A stretch of 64,000 nucleotides of DNA from Eutreptiella sp. 'Long Island Sound 2002' (Eukaryota > Euglenozoa > Euglenophyceae > Eutreptiales > Eutreptiaceae), in NCBI GenBank assembly GCA_964036045.1, contig OZ038380.1, positions 166,849,872 through 166,913,871 of the forward strand. Reading direction: 5' to 3'. Below, piece after piece: positions 36,601 through 49,700 of this stretch. Within the stretch, counting starts at the first letter, position 1; each line of letters opens with the position of its first letter. The notes beneath the pieces were generated by a model that was given only the letters and a program-made list of their open reading frames with translations, made no database searches and had not been told where the DNA came from. The position numbers and the translations under genes are program-made.

Positions 36601-37774
36601 AGAATTTTCCGAGAATTTTCCGAGAATTTTCCGTCAATTTTCCGAGAATTTTCCGAGAATTTTCCGAGAATTTTCCCAGAATTTTCCGAGAATTTTCCGA
36701 GAATTTTCCGAGAATTTTCCGAGAATTTTCCGAGAATTTTCCGAGAATTTTCCGAGAATTTTCCGAGAATTTTCCGAGAATTTCCCGAGAATTTTCCGAG
36801 AATTTTCCGAGAATTTTCTGAGAATTTTCCGAGAATTTTCCGAGAATCTTCCGAGAATTTTCAGAGAATTTTCTGAGAATTTTCCGAGAATTTTCTGAGA
36901 AGTTTCCGAGAATTTTCGGAGAATTTTCCGAGAATTTTCCGAGAATTTTCCGAGAATTTTCTGAGAATTTTCTGAGAATTTTCCGAGAATTTTCCGAGAA
37001 TTTTCCGAGAATTTTCTGAGAATTTTCCGAGAATTTTCCGAGAATTTTCCGAGAATTTTCCGAGAATTTTCCGAGAATTTTCAGAGAATTTTCTGAGAAT
37101 TTTCCGAGAATTTTCTGAGAATTTTCCGAGAATTTTCCGAGAATTTTCCGAGAATTTTCCGAGAATTTTCCGAGAATTTTCTGAGAATTTTCTGAGAATT
37201 TTCCGAGAATTTTCCGAGAATTCTCCGTCAATTTTCCGAGAATTTTCCGAGAATTTTCCGAGAATTTTCCCAGAATTTTCCGAGAATTTTCCGAGAATTT
37301 TCCGAGAATTTTCCGAGAATTTTCCGAGAATTTTCCGAGAATTTTCCGAGAATTTTCCGAGAATTTTCCGAGAATTTCCCGAGAATTTTCCGAGAATTTT
37401 CCGAGAATTTTCTGAGAATTTTCCGAGAATTTTCCGAGAATTTTCTGAGAATTTTCCGAGAATTTTCCGAGAATTTTCCGAGAATTTTCCGAGAATTTTC
37501 CGAGAATTTTCTGGGAATTTTCCGAGAATTTTCCGAGAATTTTCCGAGAATTTTCCGAGAATTTTCTGAGAATTTTCCGAGAATTTTCCGAGAATTTTCC
37601 GAGAATTTTCTGAGAATCTCCGGAGAATTTTCCGAGAATTTTCCGAGAATTTTCCGAGAATTTTCCGAGAATTTTCCGAGAATTTTCCGAGGATTTTCCG
37701 AGAATTTTCCGACAATTTTCCAAGAATTTTCCGAGAATTTTCTGAGAATTTTCCGAGAATTTTCCGAGAATTTT
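30690..37774. repeat. Transition domain with small nested duplications
   Basis: The last CTGCG unit lies at 30932 and the first GCGAGAATTTT unit near 36366, so this stretch separates two variant populations. ATGTT units occur in pairs 264 bp apart (33545/33809 and 35811/36075) and 154 bp apart (33809/33963 and 34326/34480). The two 154-bp pairs are 517 bp apart. Class X occurs once, at 32307. A TTTAAA at 36178-36183 marks a 12-bp-length irregularity (+1). There are no genes. Confidence 0.82.
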
Positions 37775-40700
37775 CCGAGATTTTCCCGAGAATTTTCCGA
37801 GAATTTTCCGAGAATTTTCCGAGAATTTTCCGAGAATTTTCCGAGAATTTTCCGAGAATTTTCCGAGAATTTTCCGAGAATTTTCCGAGGATTTTCCGTC
37901 AATTTTCCGAGAATTTTCCGAGAATTTTCCGAGAATTTTCCGTCAATTTTCCGAGAATTTTCCGAGAATTTTCCGAGAATTTTCCGAGAATTTTCCAAGA
38001 ATTTTCCGAGAATTTTCCGAGAATTTTCCGAGAATGTTCCGAGAATTTCCGAGAATTTTCCGAGAATTTTCCGAGAATTTTCCGAGAATTTTCCGAGAAT
38101 TTTCTGAGAATTTTCTGAGAATTTTCAGAGAATTTTCCGAGAATTTTCCGAGAATTTTCCGAGAATTTTCAGAGAATTTTCCGAGAATTTTCTGAGAATT
38201 TTCTGAGAATTTTCCGAGAATTTTCCGAGAATTTTCCGAGAATTTTCCGAGAATCTTCCGAGAATTTTCCGAGAATTTTCCGAGAATTTTCCGAGAATTT
38301 TCCGAGAATTTTCTGAGAATTTTCTGAGAATTTTCCGAGAATTTTCCGAGAATTTTCCGTCAATTTTCCGAGAATTTTCCGAGAATTTTCCGAGAATTTT
38401 CCCAGAATTTTCCGAGAATTTTCCGAGAATTTTCCGAGAATTTTCCGAGAATTTTCCGAGAATTTTCCGAGAATTTTCCGAGAATTTTCGGAGAATTTTC
38501 TGAGAATTTTCCGAGAATTTTCCGAGAATTTTCTGAGAATTTTCCGAGAATTTTCCGAGAATTTTCCGTCAATTTTCCGAGAATTTTCCGAGAATTTTCC
38601 GAGAATTTTCCGAGAATTTTCTGGGAATTTTCCGAGAATTTTCCGAGAATTTTCCGAGAATTTTCCGAGAATTTTCCGAGAATTTTCCGAGAATTTTCTG
38701 AGAATTTTCCGAGAATTTTCCGACAATTTTCCGAGAATTTTCCGAGAATTTTCCGAGAATTTTCCGAGAATTTTCCGAGAATTTTCCGAGAATTTCCCGA
38801 GAATTTTCCGAGAATTTTGCGAGAATTTTCTGAGAATTTTCCGAGAATTTTCCGAGAATTTTCAGAGAATTTTCCGAGAATTTTCGGAGAATTTTCTGAG
38901 AATTTTCTGAGAATTTTCCGAGAATTTTCCGAGAATTTTCCGAGAATTTTCCGAGAATTTTCCGAGAATCTTCCGAGAATTTTCCGAGAATTTTCCGAGA
39001 ATTTTCCGAGAATTTTCCGAGAATTTTCCGAGAATTTTCTGAGAATTTTCTGAGAATTTTCAAAGAATTTTCCGAGAATTTTCCGAAAATTTTCCGAGAA
39101 TTTTCAGAGAATTTTCCGAGAATTTTCTGAGAATTTTCTGAGAATTTTCCGAGAATTTTCCGAGAATTTTCCGAGAATTTTCCGAGAATCTTCCGAGAAT
39201 TTTCCGAGAATTTTCCGAGAATTTTCCGAGAATTTTCCGAGAATTTTCTGAGAATTTTCTGAGAATTTTCCGAGAATTTTCCGAGAATTTTCCGTCAATT
39301 TTCCGAGAATTTTCCGAGAATTTTCCGAGAATTTTCCCAGAATTTTCCGAGAATTTTCCGAGAATTTTCCGAGAATTTTCCGAGAATTTTCCGAGAATTT
39401 TCCGAGAATTTTCCGAGAATTTTCCGAGAATTTTCCGAGAATTTCCCGAGAATTTTCCGAGAATTTTCCGAGAATTTTCTGAGAATTTTCCGAGAATTTT
39501 CCGAGAATCTTCCGAGAATTTTCAGAGAATTTTCTGAGAATTTTCCGACAATTTTCTGAGAAGTTTCCGAGAATTTTCGGAGAATTTTCCAAGAATTTTC
39601 CGAGAATTTTCCGAGAATTTTCTGAGAATTTTCTGAGAATTTTCCGAGAATTTTCCGAGAATTTTCCGAGAATTTTCTGAGAATTTTCCGAGAATTTTCC
39701 GAGAATTTTCCGAGAATTTTCCGAGAATTTTCCGAGAATTTTCAGAGAATTTTCTGAGAATTTTCCGAGAATTTTCTGAGAATTTTCCGAGAATTTTCCG
39801 AGAATTTTCCGAGAATTTTCCGAGAATTTTCCGAGAATTTTCTGAGAATTTTCTGAGAATTTTCCGAGAATTTTCCGAGAATTCTCCGTCAATTTTCCGA
39901 GAATTTTCCGAGAATTTTCCGAGAATTTTCCGAGAATTTTCCGTCAATTTTCCGAGAATTTTCCGTCAATTTTCTGAGAATTTTCCGAGAATTTTCTGAG
40001 AAGTTTCCGAGAATTTTCGGAGAATTTTCCAAGAATTTTCCGAGAATTTTCCGAGAATTTTCTGAGAATTTTCTGAGAATTTTCCGAGAATTTTCCGAGA
40101 ATTTTCCGAGAATTTTCCGAGAATTTTCCGAGAATTTTCCGAGAATTTTCCGAGAATTTTCCGAGAATTTTCCGAGAATTTTCCGAGAATTTTCCGAGAA
40201 TTTTCCGAGAATTTCCCGAGAATTTTCCGAGAATTTTCCGAGAATTTTCTGAGAATTTTCCGAGAATTTTCCGAGAATTTTCTGAGAATTTTCCGAGAAT
40301 TTTCCGAGAATTTTCCGAGAATTTTCCGAGAATTTTCCGAGAATTTTCTGGGAATTTTCCGAGAATTTTCCGAGAATTTTCCGAGAATTTTCCGAGAATT
40401 TTCTGAGAATTTTCCGAGAATTTTCCGAGAATTTTCCGAGAATTTTCCGAGAATTTCCGGAGAATTTTCCGAGAATTTTCCGAGAATTTTCCAAGAATTT
40501 TCCGAGAATTTTCTGAGAATTTTCCAAGAATTTTCCGAGAATTTTCCGAGATTTTCCCGAGAATTTTCCGAGAATTTTCCGAGAATTTTCCGAGAATTTT
40601 CCGAGAATTTTCCGAGAATTTTCCGAGAATTTTCCGAGAATTTTCCGAGAATTTTCCGAGAATTTTCCGAGAATTTTCCGAGAATTTTCTGAGAATTTTC

Positions 40701-43700
40701 CGAGAATTTTCCGAGAATTTTCCGAGAATTTTCCGAGAATTTCCGGAGAATTTTCCGAGAATTTTCCGAGAATTTTCCAAGAATTTTCCGAGAATTTTCT
40801 GAGAATTTTCCGAGAATTTTCCGAGAATTTTCCGAGATTTTCCCGAGAATTTTCCGAGAATTTTCCGAGAATTTTCCGAGAATTTTCCGAGAATTTTCCG
40901 AGAATTTTCCGAGAATTTTCCGAGAATTTTCCGAGAATTTTCCGAGGATTTTCCGTCAATTTTCCGAGAATTTTCCGAGAATTTTCCGAGAATTTTCCGT
41001 CAATTTTCCGAGAATTTTCCGAGAATTTTCCGAGAATTTTCCGAGAATTTTCCGAGAATTTTCCGAGAATTTTCCGAGAATTTTCTGAGAATTTTCTGAG
41101 AATTTTCCGAGAATTTTCCGAGAATTCTCCGTCAATTTTCCGAGAATTTTCCGAGAATTTTCCGAGAATTTTCCCAGAATTTTCCGAGAATTTTCCGAGA
41201 ATTTTCCGAGAATTTTCCGAGAATTTTCCGAGAATTTTCCGAGAATTTTCCGAGAATTTTCCGAGAATTTTCCGAGAATTTCCCGAGAATTTTCCGAGAA
41301 TTTTCCGAGAATTTTCTGAGAATTTTCCGAGAATTTTCCGAGAATTTTCTGAGAATTTTCCGAGAATTTTCCGAGAATTTTCCGAGAATTTTCCGAGAAT
41401 TTTCCGAGAATTTTCTGGGAATTTTCCGAGAATTTTCCGAGAATTTTCCGAGAATTTTCCGAGAAATTTCTGAGAATTTTCCGAGAATTTTCCGAGAATT
41501 TTCCGAGAATTTTCTGAGAATCTCCGGAGAATTTTCCGAGAATTTTCCGAGAATTTTCCGAGAATTTTCCGAGAATTTTCCGAGAATTTTCCGAGGATTT
41601 TCCGAGAATTTTCCGACAATTTTCCAAGAATTTTCCGAGAATTTTCTGAGAATTTTCCGAGAATTTTCCGAGAATTTTCCGAGATTTTCCCGAGAATTTT
41701 CCGAGAATTTTCCGAGAATTTTCCGAGAATTTTCCGAGAATTTTCCGAGAATTTTCCGAGAATTTTCCGAGAATTTTCCGAGAATTTTCCGAGGATTTTC
41801 CGTCAATTTTCCGAGAATTTTCCGAGAATTTTCCGAGAATTTTCCGTCAATTTTCCGAGAATTTTCCGAGAATTTTCCGAGAATTTTCCGAGAATTTTCC
41901 AAGAATTTTCCGAGAATTTTCCGAGAATTTTCCGAGAATGTTCCGAGAATTTTCCGAGAATTTTCCGAGAATTTTCCGAGAATTTTCCGAGAATTTTCCG
42001 AGAATTTTCCGAGAATTTTCTGAGAATTTTCAGAGAATTTTCCGAGAATTTTCCGAGAATTTTCCGAGAATTTTCAGAGAATTTTCCGAGAATTTTCTGA
42101 GAATTTTCTGAGAATTTTCCGAGAATTTTCCGAGAATTTTCCGAGAATTTTCCGAGAATCTTCCGAGAATTTTCCGAGAATTTTCCGAGAATTTTCCGAG
42201 AATTTTCCGAGAATTTTCTGAGAATTTTCTGAGAATTTTCCGAGAATTTTCCGAGAATTTTCCGTCAATTTTCCGAGAATTTTCCGAGAATTTTCCGAGA
42301 ATTTTCCCAGAATTTTCCGAGAATTTTCCGAGAATTTTCCGAGAATTTTCCGAGAATTTTCCGAGAATTTTCCGAGAATTTTCCGAGAATTTTCCGAGAA
42401 TTTTCTGAGAATTTTCCGAGAATTTTCCGAGAATTTTCTGAGAATTTTCCGAGAATTTTCCGAGAATTTTCCGTCAATTTTCCGAGAATTTTCCGAGAAT
42501 TTTCCGAGAATTTTCCGAGAATTTTCTGGGAATTTTCCGAGAATTTTCCGAGAATTTTCCGAGAATTTTCCGAGAATTTTCCGAGAATTTTCCGAGAATT
42601 TTCTGAGAATTTTCCGAGAATTTTCCGAGAATTTTCCGAGAATTTTCCGAGAATTTTCCGAGAATTTTCCGAGAATTTTCCGAGAATTTTCCGAGAATTT
42701 CCCGAGAATTTTCCGAGAATTTTGCGAGAATTTTCTGAGAATTTTCCGAGAATTTTCCGAGAATTTTCCGAGAATTTTCCGAGAATTTTCCCAGAATTTT
42801 CCGAGAATTTTCCGAGAATTTTCCGAGAATTTTCCGAGAATTTTCCGAGAATTTTCCGAGAATTTTCCGAGAATTTTCCGAGAATTTTCTGAGAATTTTC
42901 CGAGAATTTTCCGAGAATTTTCTGAGAATTTTCCGAGAATTTTCCGAGAATTTTCCGTCAATTTTCCGAGAATTTTCCGAGAATTTTCCGAGAATTTTCC
43001 GAGAATTTTCTGGGAATTTTCCGAGAATTTTCCGAGAATTTTCCGAGAATTTTCCGAGAATTTTCCGAGAATTTTCCGAGAATTTTCCGAGAATTTTCCG
43101 AGAATTTTCCGAGAATTTTCCGAGAATTTCCCGAGAATTTTCCGAGAATTTTCTGAGAATTTTCTGAGAATTTTCTGAGAATTTTCCGAGAATTTTCCGA
43201 GAATTTTCCGAGAATTTTCCGAGAATTTTCCGAGAATTTTCCGAGAATTTTCCGAGAATTTTCCGAGAATTTTCCGAGAATTTTCTGGGAATTTTCAGAG
43301 AATTTTCTGAGAATTTTCCGAGAATTTTCTGAGAATTTTCCAAGAATTTTCCGAGAATTTTCCGAGAATTTTCCGAGAATGTTCCGAGAATTTTCCGAGA
43401 ATTTTCCGAGAATTTTCCGAGAATTTTCCGAGAATTTTCCGAGAATTTCCCGAGAATTTTCCGAGAATTTTCCGAGAATTTTCCGAGAATTTTCCGAGAA
43501 TTTTCCGAGAATTTTCTGAGAATTTTCCGAGAATTTTCCGAGAATTTTCCGTCAATTTTCCGAGAATTTTCCGAGAATTTTCCGAGAATTTTCCGAGAAT
43601 TTTCCAAGAATTTTCCGAGAATTTTCCGAGAATTTTCCGAGAATGTTCCGAGAATTTTCCGAGAATTTTCCGAGAATTTTCCGAGAATTTTCCGAGAATT

Positions 43701-46700
43701 TTCTGAGAATTTTCTGAAAATTTTTTAAAGAATTTTCCGAGAATTTTCCGAGAATTTTCCGAGAATTTTCAGAGAATTTTCCGAGAATTTTCTGAGAATT
43801 TTCTGAGAATTTTCCGAGAATTTTCCGAGAATTTTCCGAGAATTTTCCGAGAATCTTCCGAGAATTTTCCGAGAATTTTCCGAGAATTTTCCGAGAATTT
43901 TCCGAGAATTTTCCGAGAATTTTCTGAGAATTTTCTGAGAATTTTCAAAGAATTTTCCGAGAATTTTCCGAAAATTTTCCGAGAATTTTCAGAGAATTTT
44001 CCGAGAATTTTCTGAGAATTTTCTGAGAATTTTCCGAGAATTTTCCGAGAATTTTCCGAGAATTTTCCGAGAATCTTCCGAGAATTTTCCGAGAATTTTC
44101 CGAGAATTTTCCGAGAATTTTCCGAGAATTTTCTGAGAATTTTCTGAGAATTTTCCGAGAATTTTCCGAGAATTTTCCGTCAATTTTCCGAGAATTTTCC
44201 GAGAATTTTCCGAGATTTTTCCCAGAATTTTCCGAGAATTTTCCGAGAATTTTCCGAGAATTTTCCGAGAATTTTCCGAGAATTTTCCGAGAATTTTCCG
44301 AGAATTTTCCGAGAATTTTCTGAGAATTTTCCGAGAATTTTCCGAGAATCTTCCGAGAATTTTCAGAGAATTTTCTGAGAATTTTCCGAGAATTTTCTGA
44401 GAAGTTTCCGAGAATTTTCGGAGAATTTTCCGAGAATTTTCCGAGAATTTTCCGAGAATTTTCTGAGAATTTTCTGAGAATTTTCCGAGAATTTTCCGAG
44501 AATTTTCCGAGAATTTTCTGAGAATTTTCCGAGAATTTTCCGAGAATTTTCCGAGAATTTTCCGAGAATTTTCCGAGAATTTTCAGAGAATTTTCTGAGA
44601 ATTTTCCGAGAATTTTCTGAGAATTTTCCGAGAATTTTCCGAGAATTTTCCGAGAATTTTCCGAGAATTTTCCGAGAATTTTCTGAGAATTTTCTGAGAA
44701 TTTTCCGAGAATTTTCCGAGAATTCTCCGTCAATTTTCCGAGAATTTTCCGAGAATTTTCCGAGAATTTTCCCAGAATTTTCCGAGAATTTTCCGAGAAT
44801 TTTCCGAGAATTTTCCGAGAATTTTCCGAGAATTTTCCGAGAATTTTCCGAGAATTTTCCGAGAATTTTCCGAGAATTTCCCGAGAATTTTCCGAGAATT
44901 TTCCGAGAATTTTCTGAGAATTTTCCGAGAATTTTCCGAGAATTTTCTGAGAATTTTCCGAGAATTTTCCGAGAATTTTCCGAGAATTTTCCGAGAATTT
45001 TCCGAGAATTTTCTGGGAATTTTCCGAGAATTTTCCGAGAATTTTCCGAGAATTTTCCGAGAATTTTCTGAGAATTTTCCGAGAATTTTCCGAGAATTTT
45101 CCGAGAATTTTCTGAGAATCTCCGGAGAATTTTCCGAGAATTTTCCGAGAATTTTCCGAGAATTTTCCGAGAATTTTCCGAGAATTTTCCGAGGATTTTC
45201 CGAGAATTTTCCGACAATTTTCCAAGAATTTTCCGAGAATTTTCTGAGAATTTTCCGAGAATTTTCCGAGAATTTTCCGAGATTTTCCCGAGAATTTTCC
45301 GAGAATTTTCCGAGAATTTTCCGAGAATTTTCCGAGAATTTTCCGAGAATTTTCCGAGAATTTTCCGAGAATTTTCCGAGAATTTTCCGAGGATTTTCCG
45401 TCAATTTTCCGAGAATTTTCCGAGAATTTTCCGAGAATTTTCCGTCAATTTTCCGAGAATTTTCCGAGAATTTTCCGAGAATTTTCCGAGAATTTTCCAA
45501 GAATTTTCCGAGAATTTTCCGAGAATTTTCCGAGAATGTTCCGAGAATTTCCGAGAATTTTCCGAGAATTTTCCGAGAATTTTCCGAGAATTTTCAGAGA
45601 ATTTTCTGAGAATTTTCTGAGAATTTTCAGAGAATTTTCCGAGAATTTTCCAAGAATTTTCCGAGAATTTTCAGAGAATTTTCCGAGAATTTTCTGAGAA
45701 TTTTCTGAGAATTTTCCGAGAATTTTCCGAGAATTTTCCGAGAATTTTCCGAGAATCTTCCGAGAATTTTCCGAGAATTTTCCGAGAATTTTCCGAGAAT
45801 TTTCCGAGAATTTTCTGAGAATTTTCTGAGAATTTTCCGAGAATTTTCCGAGAATTTTCCGTCAATTTTCCGAGAATTTTCCGAGAATTTTCCGAGAATT
45901 TTCCCAGAATTTTCCGAGAATTTTCCGAGAATTTTCCGAGAATTTTCCGAGAATTTTCCGAGAATTTTCCGAGAATTTTCCGAGAATTTTCCGAGAATTT
46001 TCTGAGAATTTTCCGAGAATTTTCCGAGAATTTTCTGAGAATTTTCCGAGAATTTTCCGAGAATTTTCCGTCAATTTTCCGAGAATTTTCCGAGAATTTT
46101 CCGAGAATTTTCCGAGAATTTTCTGGGAATTTTCCGAGAATTTTCCGAGAATTTTCCGAGAATTTTCCGAGAATTTTCCGAGAATTTTCCGAGAATTTTC
46201 TGAGAATTTTCCGAGAATTTTCCGAGAATTTTCCGAGAATTTTCCGAGAATTTTCCGAGAATTTCCCGAGAATTTTCCGAGAATTTTGCGAGAATTTTCT
46301 GAGAATTTTCCGAGAATTTTCCGAGAATTTTCAGAGAATTTTCCGAGAATTTTCGGAGAATTTTCTGAGAATTTTCTGAGAATTTTCCGAGAATTTTCCG
46401 AGAATTTTCCGAGAATTTCCCGAGAATTTTCCGAGAATCTTCCGAGAATTTTCCGAGAATTTTCCGAGAATTTTCCGAGAATTTTCCGAGAATTTTCCGA
46501 GAATTTTCTGAGAATTTTCTGAGAATTTTCAAAGAATTTTCCGAGAATTTTCCGAAAATTTTCCGAGAATTTTCAGAGAATTTTCCGAGAATTTTCTGAG
46601 AATTTTCTGAGAATTTTCCGAGAATTTTCCGAGAATTTTCCGAGAATTTTCCGAGAATCTTCCGAGAATTTTCCGAGAATTTTCCGAGAATTTTCCGAGA

Positions 46701-49700
46701 ATTTTCCGAGAATTTTCTGAGAATTTTCTGAGAATTTTCCGAGAATTTTCCGAGAATTTTCCGTCAATTTTCCGAGAATTTTCCGAGAATTTTCCGAGAA
46801 TTTTCCCAGAATTTTCCGAGAATTTTCCGAGAATTTTCCGAGAATTTTCCGAGAATTTTCCGAGAATTTTCCGAGAATTTTCCGAGAATTTTCCGAGAAT
46901 TTTCCGAGAATTTCCCGAGAATTTTCCGAGAATTTTCCGAGAATTTTCTGAGAATTTTCCGAGAATTTTCCGAGAATCTTCCGAGAATTTTCAGAGAATT
47001 TTCTGAGAATTTTCCGAGAATTTTCTGAGAAGTTTCCGAGAATTTTCGGAGAATTTTCCAAGAATTTTCCGAGAATTTTCCGAGAATTTTCTGAGAATTT
47101 TCTGAGAATTTTCCGAGAATTTTCCGAGAATTTTCCGAGAATTTTCTGAGAATTTTCCGAGAATTTTCCGAGAATTTTCCGAGAATTTTCCGAGAATTTT
47201 CCGAGAATTTTCAGAGAATTTTCTGAGAATTTTCCGAGAATTTTCTGAGAATTTTCCGAGAATTTTCCGAGAATTTTCCGAGAATTTTCCGAGAATTTTC
47301 CGAGAATTTTCTGAGAATTTTCTGAGAATTTTCTGAGAATTTTCCGAGAATTCTCCGTCAATTTTCCGAGAATTTTCCGAGAATTTTCCGAGAATTTTCC
47401 CAGAATTTTCCGAGAATTTTCCGAGAATTTTCCGAGAATTTTCCGAGAATTTTCCGAGAATTTTCCGAGAATTTTCCGAGAATTTTCCGAGAATTTTCCG
47501 AGAATTTCCCGAGAATTTTCCGAGAATTTTCCGAGAATTTTCTGAGAATTTTCCGAGAATTTTCCGAGAATTTTCTGAGAATTTTCCGAGAATTTTCCGA
47601 GAATTTTCCGAGAATTTTCCGAGAATTTTCCGAGAATTTTCTGGGAATTTTCCGAGAATTTTCCGAGAATTTTCCGAGAATTTTCCGAGAATTTTCTGAG
47701 AATTTTCCGAGAATTTTCCGAGAATTTTCCGAGAATTTTCCGAGAATCTCCGGAGAATTTTCCGAGAATTTTCCGAGAATTTTCCAAGAATTTTCCGAGA
47801 ATTTTCTGAGAATTTTCCGAGAATTTTCCGAGAATTTTCCGAGATTTTCCCGAGAATTTTCCGAGAATTTTCCGAGAATTTTCCGAGAATTTTCCGAGAA
47901 TTTTCCGAGAATTTTCCGAGAATTTTCCGAGAATTTTCCGAGAATTTTCCGAGGATTTTCCGTCAATTTTCCGAGAATTTTCCGAGAATTTTCCGAGAAT
48001 TTTCCGTCAATTTTCCGAGAATTTTCCGAGAATTTTCCGAGAATTTTCCGAGAATTTTCCGAGAATTTTCCGAGAATTTTCCGAGAATTTTCTGAGAATT
48101 TTCTGAGAATTTTCCGAGAATTTTCCGAGAATTCTCCGTCAATTTTCCGAGAATTTTCCGAGAATTTTCCGAGAATTTTCCCAGAATTTTCCGAGAATTT
48201 TCCGAGAATTTTCCGAGAATTTTCCGAGAATTTTCCGAGAATTTTCCGAGAATTTTCCGAGAATTTTCCGAGAATTTTCCGAGAATTTCCCGAGAATTTT
48301 CCGAGAATTTTCCGAGAATTTTCTGAGAATTTTCCGAGAATTTTCCAAGAATTTTCTGAGAATTTTCCGAGAATTTTCCGAGAATTTTCCGAGAATTTTC
48401 CGAGAATTTTCCGAGAATTTTCTGGGAATTTTCCGAGAATTTTCCGAGAATTTTCCGAGAATTTTCCGAGAAATTTCTGAGAATTTTCCGAGAATTTTCC
48501 GAGAATTTTCCGAGAATTTTCTGAGAATCTCCGGAGAATTTTCCGAGAATTTTCCGAGAATTTTCCGAGAATTTTCCGAGAATTTTCCGAGAATTTTCCG
48601 AGGATTTTCCGAGAATTTTCCGACAATTTTCCAAGAATTTTCCGAGAATTTTCTGAGAATTTTCCGAGAATTTTCCGAGAATTTTCCGAGATTTTCCCGA
48701 GAATTTTCCGAGAATTTTCCGAGAATTTTCCGAGAATTTTCCGAGAATTTTCCGAGAATTTTCCGAGAATTTTCCGAGAATTTTCCGAGGATTTTCCGTC
48801 AATTTTCCGAGAATTTTCCGAGAATTTTCCGAGAATTTTCCGTCAATTTTCCGAGAATTTTCCGAGAATTTTCCGAGAATTTTCCGAGAATTTTCCAAGA
48901 ATTTTCCGAGAATTTTCCGAGAATTTTCCGAGAATGTTCCGAGAATTTTCCGAGAATTTTCCGAGAATTTTCCGAGAATTTTCCGAGAATTTTCCGAGAA
49001 TTTTCTGAGAATTTTCTGAGAATTTTCAGAGAATTTTCCGAGAATTTTCCGAGAATTTTCCGAGAATTTTCAGAGAATTTTCCGAGAATTTTCTGAGAAT
49101 TTTCTGAGAATTTTCCGAGAATTTTCCGAGAATTTTCCGAGAATTTTCCGAGAATCTTCCGAGAATTTTCCGAGAATTTTCCGAGAATTTTCCGAGAATT
49201 TTCCGAGAATTTTCTGAGAATTTTCTGAGAATTTTCCGAGAATTTTCCGAGAATTTTCCGTCAATTTTCCGAGAATTTTCCGAGAATTTTCCGAGAATTT
49301 TCCCAGAATTTTCCGAGAATTTTCCGAGAATTTTCCGAGAATTTTCCGAGAATTTTCCGAGAATTTTCCGAGAATTTTCCGAGAATTTTCCGAGAATTTT
49401 CTGAGAATTTTCCGAGAATTTTCCGAGAATTTTCTGAGAATTTTCCGAGAATTTTCCGAGAATTTTCCGTCAATTTTCCGAGAATTTTCCGAGAATTTTC
49501 CGAGAATTTTCCGAGAATTTTCTGGGAATTTTCCGAGAATTTTCCGAGAATTTTCCGAGAATTTTCCGAGAATTTTCCGAGAATTTTCCGAGAATTTTCT
49601 GAGAATTTTCCGAGAATTTTCCGAGAATTTTCCGAGAATTTTCCGAGAATTTTCCGAGAATTTTCCGAGAATTTTCCGAGAATTTTCCGAGAATTTCCCG

